Numbered from the stretch's first letter, positions 1 to 8,500 are shown. The stretch is 9,362 bases of DNA from Spirochaetales bacterium (GCA_022785155.1 JALFRH010000082.1:1-9362), one strand, 5' to 3'. Notes: generated from the sequence alone by a model not told the origin. A program made the numbers and translations.

Positions 1-1759
1 TAGGGCCATGGGAAAGGGCGGAGTAGGGTGAGGAGGATAGTGTGGTTATCTTCTTGTTGTTTTTATAGACATCCACACTGTCTGCATTTGTAAAGATCCA
101 GACCTTTCCCCTTATGCCGCCGTTGTAATCACCGATATCCATACTGGAGGAGACATGTATCACTTGGTCCTTTTCTTGTTGTGAGCCCCAGAAATATGCT
201 GCGTCCTTGGGGTTTCTGAAGCCGTCCATCACTCCGTGATAACAGATTCTGTCCCCTGATCCAAAGTCTCTATGGGTGGCGTAATCAGTCATACACCACT
301 GGATTGCTCCAATATGGTTATTGTCTTTTTTTGCATCATTCAAGACCGTAGCATGTCTCAATGCTTGTTCTTGTCGTCTTTCCCAACTGTCATAGGCTTT
401 TGTAGGGAACATATGACCATTGGCCTCCGATATAAGTAGAGGCTTATCTTTATGTTTGGTTACCTTTTCTTTCTCTTTTACTCCAGGGTTTTTTCCACTA
501 TGGGAGAAATCGTTGTAGCTGTAGATGTCTTCCAAAAGGGAACTGTTCTCCAGGTATCTGACACCACTTGTAGGACGGGTGGGGTCCAAGGAACGGGCCA
601 TGTCATTGGTCTTTTTATAGAAATCGTCATCATCTTGGGATTCGTTTATTCTTACACCCCATATAATGACTGCAGGGTGGTTTCTATATTGGAGAACCAT
701 ATCCCTTGTGTTGTCTACGGCTCTCTCCTTCCATTCTTCGTCTCCTATGTGCTGCCATCCAGGAATCTCAGTAAATACAAGTAGTCCTATTCTATCGCAC
801 TCGGAAATGAAATACTGGCTTTGGGGATAGTGGCTGGTTCTTACAATATTGCACCCCAGTTCATATTTGAGTATTCTTGCGTCTTCCCTTTGCATTCTCT
901 CACTTGCTGCATATCCAATGTAGGGCCAAGCCTGATGACGGTTAAGGCCTTGGAGAAATATCCTCTCTCCATTTAGATATAGGTCTTTTCCCCTTGTCTC
1001 AATGGTCCTAAAGCCAAATTCGACTTCTTTTGTATCCATCTCCTTTCCATTTGCCACCAAAGTGGAACGAAGGGTATAGAGCTTGGGGGAGGAAGGAGAC
1101 CATGGGGAGACTGAAAGGGAGGAAAGGGAGAGGGTTGAGCCTTGAACTTCACCTTTTTCCAATACTTTTCCATCATCCATCAGCTGGTAAAGGATTGTGT
1201 AGTCTCTATCTCCGTCTACAGTGTACTCCGCCTTAAGGGAAGAGAGTGTGGGAGTTGTGACAAATACATCCTCAATATAGGTTTTATTTTTCTTTATCAG
1301 AAATACATCCCTGTATATTCCTGTATAAGTCAGGTAATCGATGACAAAGCCGAAGGGAGGTATGTTGCTGCTTTCCCTGCCGTCGACTTTTACAAGTATC
1401 TCGTTTTCTCCCTTCTTTATGTAATCTGTCACTTCATGACTGAAGGAAGTGTAGCCACAATAATGGGATCCTATTTCTTTTCCATTGAAATATAGGGTGG
1501 ATACGTGGGCCACACCTTGGAATAGGAGGAATATCCTTTTTGACAAGTCTTCCTCTTCAAGAACTATAGTCTTCTTGTAACCTGAAACCATTTCATAGTA
1601 TTCAGGAGTACTATAGTGAAGAGGAAGAGTAATGGGGTTGTGGGGTAGGCGTACCTCCACGCTTTCATCAAAACCTTGGTCCCAACGGGAAGTATACATC
1701 CAATTGTCATTTATCTTGATCATATTTGGATAATACCACCTATAGTCCTGATTTTGCAT
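1..1759 (-). CDS. Glycoside hydrolase family 2 enzyme (beta-galactosidase-like), C-terminus cut by window edge
   Basis: A reading frame open to the left edge gives 586 residues from ATG at 1759; the C-terminal part lies outside. The order is an N-terminal jelly-roll sugar-binding domain (about 1-170), an Ig-like sandwich (about 175-265) and a TIM barrel (about 270-560), then the start of a further beta domain. Residues 304-329 (N-I-V-R-T-S-H-Y-P ... D-R-I-G-L-L-V-F) fit GH2 signature 1. N-H-P-A-V-I-I-W-G-V-R-I-N-E nearly fits signature 2 and supplies the acid/base Glu373. Glu445 in L-L-I-S-E-A-N-G-H-M-F-P is the probable nucleophile, 72 residues on (76 in E. coli LacZ). There is no signal peptide, so it is probably cytoplasmic and cleaves a beta-linked sugar from imported oligosaccharides. 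The I-S-E-A-N-G-H-M-F-P and W-G-V-R-I-N-E-S forms match a GH2 group often annotated beta-galactosidase; beta-glucuronidase or another exo-glycosidase remains possible. The frame is intact, and the start overlaps the ATPase stop. Confidence 0.93.
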   Translation of the reverse strand, partial: MQNQDYRWYYPNMIKINDNWMYTSRWDQGFDESVEVRLPHNPITLPLHYSTPEYYEMVSGYKKTIVLEEEDLSKRIFLLFQGVAHVSTLYFNGKEIGSHYCGYTSFSHEVTDYIKKGENEILVKVDGRESSNIPPFGFVIDYLTYTGIYRDVFLIKKNKTYIEDVFVTTPTLSSLKAEYTVDGDRDYTILYQLMDDGKVLEKGEVQGSTLSLSSLSVSPWSPSSPKLYTLRSTLVANGKEMDTKEVEFGFRTIETRGKDLYLNGERIFLQGLNRHQAWPYIGYAASERMQREDARILKYELGCNIVRTSHYPQSQYFISECDRIGLLVFTEIPGWQHIGDEEWKERAVDNTRDMVLQYRNHPAVIIWGVRINESQDDDDFYKKTNDMARSLDPTRPTSGVRYLENSSLLEDIYSYNDFSHSGKNPGVKEKEKVTKHKDKPLLISEANGHMFPTKAYDSWERRQEQALRHATVLNDAKKDNNHIGAIQWCMTDYATHRDFGSGDRICYHGVMDGFRNPKDAAYFWGSQQEKDQVIHVSSSMDIGDYNGGIRGKVWIFTNADSVDVYKNNKKITTLSSSPYSALSHGP

Positions 1760-1770
1760 TATTTTTCCTT
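1757..1770 (-). promoter_or_regulatory. Overlapping stop/start (TAATG) and ribosome binding site of the GH2 gene
   Basis: Read on the minus strand, the ATPase ends in TAA (1761-1759) and the GH2 ATG (1759-1757) uses the last A of that stop. An AAGGA Shine-Dalgarno sequence (1770-1766) lies inside the last ATPase codons, 6 nt before the ATG. With no gap there is no room for a separate promoter at the junction. Translation of the GH2 gene is probably coupled to that of the ATPase (inference). Confidence 0.8.
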
Positions 1771-4341
1771 ATACATAAGAGCTCTCAGGGAGTTGGCCAC
1801 GGCAATGAGGCTTACTCCGGTGTCTGCAAAGACGGCGATCCACATGTTTGCTATTCCCATTAAGGCCATAATGAATACCATGGCTTTTACAAGGAGGCTG
1901 AAGGCGATGTTTTGTTTGACGATTGTATTCGTCTTATGGGAAATGGCGATGGCCCTGGGAATTCTATTCAGGTCATCATCCATAATGACGCAGTCGGAGG
2001 CCTCGATGGCACTGTCGCTTCCAACTCCTCCCATTGCTACAGCTACGTCTGCACTGGCCAGTGTAGGGGCATCATTGATGCCGTCTCCAACATACATCAT
2101 TGTGCCTTCTTTCTTTATCTCCTCAACCTTATTCAGCTTCTCCAAAGGCAACAGCTCACCGTAACTCTCGTCCATGGAAAGTTTTATTCTGGTGTCATCC
2201 ACAATCTCCTTTCTGTCTCCACTGAGGATGATGAGTTTCTTCACTCCAGCTTTCTTCAGCTTTTCCATAACAGGCTTCGCTTCGCTCTTTATTTTGTCGG
2301 AAATGACATAGACACCTAAGAGACGATCTTCTTCAATTACGTATACAAGGGTTCCCTTGTCTTCCAGCCTGGGGAGGCCTTCCATAAGTTTATGTGAGCC
2401 TACCTTGACTTTCTTGCCATCCACTATACCTTCCATTCCTATGCCTTTGATGACGGAGACATTCTCAGCCTTTTTTACTTCCCCTTCCTTAAGGGCAAGG
2501 ATGGCAGTGGCTATAGGGTGGGTTGATTCCGCCTCCAAGGATTTTGCCACTGTAGAAAGGTGTTCCCTGTCTACAGAGAGATACTTGATATCCTGTACGG
2601 AGAACACGCCCTCGGTGAGAGTTCCGGTCTTATCGAAGGCGATGGAAGAGATGTGGGACATCTTCTCCAATGCATCGTCACCTTTAATGAGGATACCATT
2701 CTTGGCAGAAGCTCCCATTGCAGCAAAGTATGTGAGGGGCACGGAAAGCACAAGGGCGCAAGGACAGGATATTACAAGAAGCATGGCGGCTCTATAAATA
2801 CTTTCCTTTATGCCCACTCCAAATAAGGGTGAGATCAGAGCCAAAAGCAGTGCAGATAAGCATACAATAGGTGTGTAGTATCTGGAGAAGACGGTTATGA
2901 ACTTCTCGCTTCCAGCCTTTTTGTTCTCTCCCTCCTCAACAAGTTTCATGATCTTGGAGGCAGTGGAATCTTCATACTCTTCAACTGCCTTGAGTATCAG
3001 GGTGGAGTCACCGTTTACGCTTCCTGAAAGGACTGTGTCTCCAGCTTTCACTTTACGGGGAACGCTTTCTCCTGTAAGGGCTCTGGTGTCTATGAAACCT
3101 TCACCTTCCTGGACTACTGCGTCCAAAGCTATTCTTTCCCCGCTTTTTGCTCTGAAGACATCGCCTTTCCTTACATCCTCAGGCTCTGTTTCCTTCCACT
3201 CCCCATCCGAGAGTACTTCCACAGCATCTCCTTCCAAATCCAGAAGCTTACCGATGGAATCCCTGCTTTTGTCCGTAGCCTTATCCTGGAAAAACTCTCC
3301 CACTTGGTAGAAGATCATAACAGCTGCAGCTTCCTCCAGGTTTCCGGTTCCCAGGGCCGCTATGGTAGCCAAGGACATGAGGAAGTTCTCATCAAAGAGC
3401 TTGCCCTTTGTGATGTTTTTGAGAGCTTTGAAAATAACATCATATCCTGCAATAAGATAAGAGACAACAGATAACAGAGGAAGGGAGAAGACATAGGAGA
3501 GTATGAGTATAATTATGGATAATATTGTTCTCTCCAGAGTATAACTCTTCTTTTCTCTTATGCTTGAAGTATGGAAGGAGACGGAAGGGACGATGCTCTT
3601 TGCCTTCTTCATTATTTCCTTCTCACTGAGAGAGGAAGATATATTAAGTCGTCCTTTCTTGTCAAAGAAAACCTTTTTGATCGTATCCTCTTCTCTAAGC
3701 CCCGCAATAAGCTTTTCTTTATCTTCTTCATTGATGGTAAGGGAGAAGATATAGTCATTGGATTTCAGGGAGAGAAAGACTATTTCATCTTCAGCTTCTT
3801 TGGCAAGTTTCACTATTTCCTTGTCGCTGAGGGTTGTAGTCAAAATAAGCTTTCCCTTGGGGTAGTTGAAGGAAACATCCTTGATGTTTGGATTCTTTCT
3901 CAAGGCTTCTTCGACTTCAAGGGCACAGTCCTCGCAGTCTATGTCGACTTTATATGTTCTCTTGATCCATTTTTCTTCATCCAAGAATACTATTTCGTCT
4001 TCAATCTCCTTTGCTTTTGCCATAATCTCATCCTTATTAAGGAGGGTGGTGACTGTCAAAAGCTTCTTTTGATAGTTGAAGACAGCGTCCAACACATATT
4101 TCTCTTTCTTAAGATATTCCTGGACTTTCATGGCACAGTTGGGGCAGTCTATATCCGCCTTAAGCTTAAGAGTCGAGTAGTGGACTGAGGAGTGTATAAG
4201 TTCCTCGACTTTATCGAAACTGAGGTTTGTCTCGAAAGAGACATCATTATCTTTGTATTGGACACCCGATATTTCTTTTTTGTCCAAAGCTTCCTGTATT
4301 CTGTCTTTGTCTACTCTTTCTACTGGATAAATAAGGTACAT
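1759..4341 (-). CDS. P1B-type heavy-metal ATPase, Zn/Cd/Pb exporter (ZntA/CadA-like)
   Basis: This 860-residue inner-membrane pump uses ATP to export divalent soft metals from the cytoplasm. Visible motifs are TGES at 423 (actuator), the metal-site CPC at 526-528 in the sixth membrane helix, D-K-T-G-T with phosphorylated Asp570, His-Pro at 608-609, and G-D-G-I-N-D-A-P at 752. Eight membrane segments are apparent (about 269-303, 318-352, 490-542, 810-856). Zn/Cd/Pb specificity is inferred from Lys819 in the seventh helix and Asp840 in F-A-D-T-G-V in the eighth, which match the ZntA/CadA group and not the Cu group, and from an Asp before each N-terminal CxxC. The N-terminus holds four HMA-like units, only the middle two with CxxC. 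I chose ATG 4341 because GGAGG lies 5 nt upstream; an in-frame TTG at 4353 overlaps that ribosome binding site. It is larger than typical ZntA (about 730 residues) because of the extra N-terminal units. Confidence 0.96.
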   Translation of the reverse strand: MYLIYPVERVDKDRIQEALDKKEISGVQYKDNDVSFETNLSFDKVEELIHSSVHYSTLKLKADIDCPNCAMKVQEYLKKEKYVLDAVFNYQKKLLTVTTLLNKDEIMAKAKEIEDEIVFLDEEKWIKRTYKVDIDCEDCALEVEEALRKNPNIKDVSFNYPKGKLILTTTLSDKEIVKLAKEAEDEIVFLSLKSNDYIFSLTINEEDKEKLIAGLREEDTIKKVFFDKKGRLNISSSLSEKEIMKKAKSIVPSVSFHTSSIREKKSYTLERTILSIIILILSYVFSLPLLSVVSYLIAGYDVIFKALKNITKGKLFDENFLMSLATIAALGTGNLEEAAAVMIFYQVGEFFQDKATDKSRDSIGKLLDLEGDAVEVLSDGEWKETEPEDVRKGDVFRAKSGERIALDAVVQEGEGFIDTRALTGESVPRKVKAGDTVLSGSVNGDSTLILKAVEEYEDSTASKIMKLVEEGENKKAGSEKFITVFSRYYTPIVCLSALLLALISPLFGVGIKESIYRAAMLLVISCPCALVLSVPLTYFAAMGASAKNGILIKGDDALEKMSHISSIAFDKTGTLTEGVFSVQDIKYLSVDREHLSTVAKSLEAESTHPIATAILALKEGEVKKAENVSVIKGIGMEGIVDGKKVKVGSHKLMEGLPRLEDKGTLVYVIEEDRLLGVYVISDKIKSEAKPVMEKLKKAGVKKLIILSGDRKEIVDDTRIKLSMDESYGELLPLEKLNKVEEIKKEGTMMYVGDGINDAPTLASADVAVAMGGVGSDSAIEASDCVIMDDDLNRIPRAIAISHKTNTIVKQNIAFSLLVKAMVFIMALMGIANMWIAVFADTGVSLIAVANSLRALMYKEK
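3568..4341 (-). repeat. Four tandem HMA-like domain units within the ATPase N-terminus
   Basis: Four ferredoxin-like HMA units can be aligned by eye at protein level: roughly residues 1-50, 57-122, 127-191 and 195-258 of the ATPase. Units 2 and 3 carry D-I-D-C-x-x-C-A (Cys66/Cys69 and Cys136/Cys139) and share a closing E-D-E-I-V-F-L. Unit 4 has N-E-E-D where CxxC should be, and unit 1 has no cysteine at all. The repeats are diverged, so they reflect old domain duplication and not recent DNA duplication. Confidence 0.7.
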
Positions 4342-4346
4342 GATTT

Positions 4347-4351
4347 CCTCC
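4347..4351 (-). promoter_or_regulatory. Ribosome binding site of the P-type ATPase
   Basis: GGAGG on the minus strand sits 5 nt before ATG 4341. It decides the start: the in-frame TTG at 4353 runs into the Shine-Dalgarno itself and cannot be the initiator served by it. The site directly abuts the metal operator. Confidence 0.85.
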
Positions 4352-4377
4352 AATATATGAATATCTGCTCATATATT
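4352..4377. promoter_or_regulatory. Probable ArsR/SmtB-family operator (12-2-12 inverted repeat)
   Basis: The plus-strand left arm is AATATATGAATA, the spacer TC, and the right arm TGCTCATATATT. The reverse complement of the right arm is AATATATGAGCA, so 10 of 12 positions pair. This geometry, with ATATGA near the ends of the arms, resembles known operators of SmtB, CzrA and CadC-type metal sensors. Those repressors leave DNA when Zn, Cd, Pb or a similar metal binds. It lies between the ATPase promoter region and its ribosome binding site, where a bound repressor would block transcription. The regulator gene is not in this window. Confidence 0.7.
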
Positions 4378-4401
4378 CATACAATTAACAGAAGAAGTCA
4401 A
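4372..4401 (-). promoter_or_regulatory. Candidate promoter of the ATPase-GH2 operon
   Basis: The minus strand has TTGACT (4401-4396), a good -35 match to TTGACA. The -10 is ambiguous: AATATA at 4377-4372, 18 nt downstream, is only a partial match and lies inside the inverted repeat; TATATG slightly further on is another choice. Overlap of the -10 with the operator would suit simple repression. Confidence 0.4.
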
Positions 4402-4417
4402 TATTGTTGAAATAAAT

Positions 4418-4426
4418 TGAGATAAT
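4418..4426 (+). promoter_or_regulatory. Candidate extended -10 promoter for the RND operon
   Basis: TGAGATAAT matches an extended -10 (TGnTATAAT) with one mismatch. Its start point would fall near 4433, about 60 nt before the adaptor ATG. No good -35 precedes it at normal spacing, which extended -10 promoters can tolerate. A rival is TTGATT (4448-4453), then 17 nt, then AATAAA (4471-4476), which would give a very short leader. Confidence 0.35.
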
Positions 4427-4445
4427 TAGTGGCCGATTTCTTAAT

Positions 4446-4460
4446 AATTGATTAACAATT
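4446..4460. repeat. Short inverted repeat in the RND operon leader, possible operator
   Basis: AATTG and CAATT flank ATTAA in a 15-bp interrupted palindrome. It is downstream of the candidate extended -10, a position where a repressor (for example MarR or TetR type) could act. The region is AT-rich, so a five-base arm pair can arise by chance. Confidence 0.25.
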
Positions 4461-4475
4461 CTTTTGTATCAATAA

Positions 4476-4496
4476 ATGGACACAGAAAAACTATGA
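4476..4496 (+). other. Possible six-codon leader ORF (MDTEKL) overlapping the adaptor start
   Basis: ATG at 4476 opens a six-codon frame whose TGA (4494-4496) overlaps the adaptor ATG (4493-4495) as ATGA. The adaptor start has no recognisable Shine-Dalgarno, so coupling to a leader peptide is conceivable. The leader ORF itself also lacks a clear ribosome binding site, so this could be chance. Confidence 0.2.
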
Positions 4497-5554
4497 AAAG
4501 ATTCGTCAAATATTTTGTTGCATTGATATTGATTGTTTTGGCTTTTTTGGCTGTAGCTTGGTTTTTCTCCACCAGGAAAGTGGAGACATATACATCGCCT
4601 CTTACTCCGGTAATGGTCATGGAGCCGGAGGTGAGGGAGATAAAAGAGAGTTACACTGTGACTGGATATATAGAGGCGGAGGCCATGGTTCCTGTGGTTC
4701 CCTTCGTTTCAGGAACTATCACGGAGTATTATGCCGAAAACGATATGAGTGTAAAAAAGGACCAGGTCTTGGCTGTAATAGACACTGAGCCCTATGAGCT
4801 GCAGCTGAAGCAGGCTGAAGCTGCATACCTGGCCTATGAAGCAACCTTTGAAAGGGTGTCTGCACTATATGAAAAGGGGGCGGCCACAAAGCAGAACTAT
4901 GATGAGGTGAAGGCTCAGAGGGATGCAGGAAAGGCACAATATGAACTGGCCCAGCTGCAGTTGAGCTACTGCTATGTGGATTCACCTGTAGATGGAACAA
5001 TTTTGATGTCCAACGGTGCAGTGGGAGGTATAGGCACATCAGATAACCCTATTGCCGTCATTGCAAACCTGGATGATCTCATAGTGAACGTAACCGTACC
5101 GGAGAAATACTACCATACCATTGATGCAAACAAAAATGATCTCTTGGTCAATGTAGTCAAAGAATCTGGTTCCGAAAGCTACTCCTGTAAAGCAGAGCTT
5201 GTCTCCGTTTCGCCATATATAGACCCAACGACAAAGACATTTAAGGTAAAGGTGAGACTGACGGGTGATGTCTCCTCCTTCAGGCCTGGAATGATGGTGG
5301 ATGTGGAGATAATCTACAACGACGAAGAAGTTCTTTCCCTTCCTCAAAGCATCAAGAAACTGGATGGCAGCGTATATATAGTCGTGGAAGATGAAAAGGG
5401 TGAGTATAAGGCGAAATACCTGGATCTTCCAAAGCTGTTGGAAGACGACGATTACTTCCAGGTTGAGGAGAAGTACAAGGATGTAATGTTTATCTCCAGG
5501 GGACAGACCAAGGTCCTTGACGGGGAAAGTGTAAAGATTACAGAGGGATACTGA
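4493..5554 (+). CDS. Periplasmic adaptor (membrane fusion protein) of an RND efflux system
   Basis: This 353-residue HlyD/AcrA-type adaptor would bridge the inner-membrane pump to an outer-membrane channel. It starts with Met-Lys-Arg and a hydrophobic anchor (about 8-25) with no lipobox Cys, so it is probably membrane-anchored rather than lipidated. A first lipoyl half-motif lies at about 67-100 (V-S-G-T-I-T-E ... V-K-K-D-Q-V-L-A-V-I-D), a short alpha-hairpin at about 102-156, a second lipoyl half at about 157-175 (D-S-P-V-D-G-T-I), a beta-barrel at about 190-275 with F-R-P-G-M-M-V-D-V, and a membrane-proximal domain to the end. I chose ATG 4493 because it puts the charged N-terminus right before the anchor; an in-frame TTG at 4448 would add 15 polar residues. 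One base (5555) separates its stop from the pump start. No His-rich metal-binding tail is visible. Confidence 0.93.
   Translation: MKRFVKYFVALILIVLAFLAVAWFFSTRKVETYTSPLTPVMVMEPEVREIKESYTVTGYIEAEAMVPVVPFVSGTITEYYAENDMSVKKDQVLAVIDTEPYELQLKQAEAAYLAYEATFERVSALYEKGAATKQNYDEVKAQRDAGKAQYELAQLQLSYCYVDSPVDGTILMSNGAVGGIGTSDNPIAVIANLDDLIVNVTVPEKYYHTIDANKNDLLVNVVKESGSESYSCKAELVSVSPYIDPTTKTFKVKVRLTGDVSSFRPGMMVDVEIIYNDEEVLSLPQSIKKLDGSVYIVVEDEKGEYKAKYLDLPKLLEDDDYFQVEEKYKDVMFISRGQTKVLDGESVKITEGY
5542..5547 (+). promoter_or_regulatory. Ribosome binding site of the RND pump gene
   Basis: AGAGGG lies inside the last adaptor codons, 8 nt before ATG 5556. The adaptor TGA at 5552-5554 falls between the site and the start, so the two genes are likely translated in a coupled way. 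Confidence 0.6.
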
Positions 5555-5555
5555 T

Positions 5556-8500
5556 ATGGTCATTTCAAAGTTTTCAGTCCGTCATCCCGTAATTATAGGA
5601 ATGATACTTATAGCCCTCTCTCTCTTCGGCATATATTGTGTTGCAACTACTAATGTTGAATTTGTCAGTGAAATCAATATGCCGGAGGTATATATTGTAT
5701 CCATTTGGCCGGGCGCAAGCAGCGAGGATATTGAAAAGGAAGTCTTGGAAGTTCTGGAGAACGATTTCGTTACACTTCAGGATTTCAGGTCCATTTCATC
5801 TACTGCATCCAATAGCCTCGGCATCACCATAATAAGCTTTGCAGACGGTGTAAATCCTGAAGACAAGATCCAGGATGTAAGAGATAGAATAAGGGAACTG
5901 GAAGATGACCTTCCTGAGGACCTTTCAGGCTTGCCTCAGTGTATGCTGGGAGGCTCTGCAATGCTCAGCACCGCCCAGTTTGCAGTCTACGGCGGAGAAG
6001 ACTTGGGCGCAGTATCAAAGTATGTGGAAGATACCCTCAAGCCTCGTATTACGCAGATAGACGGCGTATCCAAAATCGAAGTGTCAGGAACAGCAGACTC
6101 CAGAGTCAATATTACACTTAGGATCAAGGATCTGGAAAGCAAGGGAATCAATCCCTTGGCTGTTTATCAGATGCTTGGATACTCCAACAACTCGATTCCT
6201 CTAGGATCGTCTATGTATGAAGAGAAGAAGGTGAACCTTAAGTATAACGGTTCCTTCTCTTCTTTGGATGATATAAAGAACCTTCCTGTAGGAGCCACCG
6301 ATAATGGTGAAATCATAAGGCTTAGTGATGTAGCTGATGTTTCAATTGGTTATCCTGAAAGAGATTACATAATTAGAAGTAATGGCAACGACGTTATAGT
6401 CGTGGATGTATATAAGCGTAGTGACGGTAATGCAATAAAGATAACCGACCAGATCAAAGAAGTCCTTGAAGAGTGTGAGAAGGAAACCGGCGGGGCCCTC
6501 AAGTTCCAGATGATAGCTGAAGACAAGACTACAGTGACAAACTCCCTCAGTACTGTAATACAGTCCGGTGTTATGGGAATAATAATCGCTATTCTTGTAA
6601 TCTTTTTGTTCCTAAATGATATCAGGGCCACTATGGTAATAGGAGTATCCATTCCTCTTTCCATATTCTTCACCTTCCTTGGAATGAAGATCATGGGACT
6701 TACTGTAAACATCCTCTCCATCTCCGGTATGGTCGTGGCCTTGGGCTCCATTGTGGATGCCTCCATAGTCGTCATCGATGAAACATATAGATTCTATCAG
6801 GATACAAATCATGGTAAGGCCCTATATACAGTTACGAAGGCAATCGATAATGGAACGGATAAAGTAGGTATGTCCGTATTGGGATCAAACCTTACTACAG
6901 TAGTAGTCTTTATTCCTATCACCATGATTACAAGTCTTGTAGGTAATCTTCTTCATGATATCTCCATTACCTTCATGATCAGTATTCTCGCTTCCCTTGT
7001 GGTGGCCTTGGTCTTTGTTCCATGGCTTATGAAGAAGTTTTTGAAGGAAGAGGACAAGTATAGGGTACCTAAGAACAAGAGCATCGTAGTAAAGGGGGTT
7101 GATGTACTTGAAAGAGGATACAACAAGGTGCTGAAGTCTGTGCTTAAAGATCCTTTCTTTGTCATCCTCATCTCAATCGGCATCCTCTTTGTCACAGTAT
7201 ATACACTTCCTCAGCAGAAGATGGCCTTCATACCTTCCACTGACAACAGTGACTTCAATATCAACATCAGTTTCCCCTATGGATATACCCTTGAAGACAC
7301 TGATAAAGGAATGAAGTTGGTGGAAAAGATCGTCAACGACTATCTTCCTCAGGATGATGTGAAGAATACCATTACTTATGTAGGCCTGCAGGCAGGTAGT
7401 ATCCTCAACTTCACTGCAACTCCGAATATCGGAGGAATACATATATCACTTGTTCCTGTAAAAGACAGGGATTGGGATATTCATACAGCCATAACCGACC
7501 TCCAGTATATTCTTGAAGAAAGGGTCCCAGGTGCAGATGTGGATGTCTCCAACGGCGGTTTCGATAAATATGTGAACCTGATGTCCAATGGAGGAGGCTT
7601 CGGTGTAACCTTGACTGGAAGCGACAGCGATGAGCTATATGAAGTCGCTGAAAAAATAAGGGATTATCTGAATACTGATCCACAGGTGATCAAGGCCAGC
7701 ATAAGCGCCACTTACGATAACGTTTCTGCTGTAATGAATGCCAACTACGATAATCTCTCTTCCCTAGGGCTCACCAGCTATCAGGCAGGAATGACCAATG
7801 CCATTCTCTTCAATGGTTTGGATATCGGTACTTTTACAGATAAAGAATCCAGAGAGAGATTTGACATTCATCTCTCTTCCGATGTTTCGGATTATCCTGT
7901 AAACGACTCCCTGCTTACCATTCTCAAAATATCAGGAGAAATGGGAAATGTAAGTGTAGACTCGGTTACAGATATTACATTGGAAAGCGAACTCAGTGAG
8001 ATATCCCACGTAGATCGTTCTCCGGCCATAACGGTAAACGCAAAGATTGTGGGAGAGTCCACCACAGATATCTCAGCCAGGTTCAAGGAGTACATTGCAT
8101 CAAACCCACTTCCTGATGGCATAGAGATAAAGGAAACAGGTTTGGGGGACCTGGTGAAGGATTCTGTCCTTCCTATTGCCCAGGCCATGGTCATAGGAGT
8201 TTTTCTTGTATACTTTGTCATGGTAATGGTGTTCGAGAGATACAATCAGCCTTTGCAGATTATGATTACGGTTCCTTTCTGTGTAATCGGTGTAACACTG
8301 AGCTTGGCTGCCTTTGGAACAACTCTCAATATGATCGCTATACTGGGTATAGTCAGTTTGATGGGTATGCTGGTCAATAACGGTATCATCCTTATCGACT
8401 CAATAAACCAGCTTTACAAAGAAAGAAGAGACAAGCTCTTTGACTCATTCGGATTGGATTACAAGGATCTTACAGATAAGGAAAAGGAGGGTAGGTTGGA

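Noticed and set aside
1676..2164. 162-codon plus-strand open frame across the ATPase-GH2 junction
   Set aside because: It runs antisense to two real genes; its product shows no family motif and it has no plausible ribosome binding site context.
3571..4188. 205-codon plus-strand open frame opposite the ATPase N-terminus
   Set aside because: It is antisense to a clearly functional gene, has a low-complexity Phe-rich product with no recognisable motif, and reflects the base composition of the ATPase gene.
1759..4341. Copper exporter (CopA-like) identity for the ATPase
   Set aside because: The CPC motif is shared, but Lys819 and Asp840 in the last helices and Asp-Cys before CxxC follow the Zn/Cd/Pb group, and the Cu-type Asn/Tyr/Met-Ser-Ser motifs are absent.
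4342..4353. TTG at 4353 as the ATPase start
   Set aside because: The GGAGG ribosome binding site overlaps this codon; the ATG at 4341 lies 5 nt after it and is the sensible start.
4448..4492. TTG at 4448 as the adaptor start
   Set aside because: It would put 15 polar residues before the membrane anchor and has no ribosome binding site; ATG 4493 gives a normal basic N-terminus.
4530..4625. Met41/Met43 of the adaptor as a CusB-like copper site
   Set aside because: Two methionines in V-M-V-M-E-P are too little; no other Met or His cluster supports a copper site.
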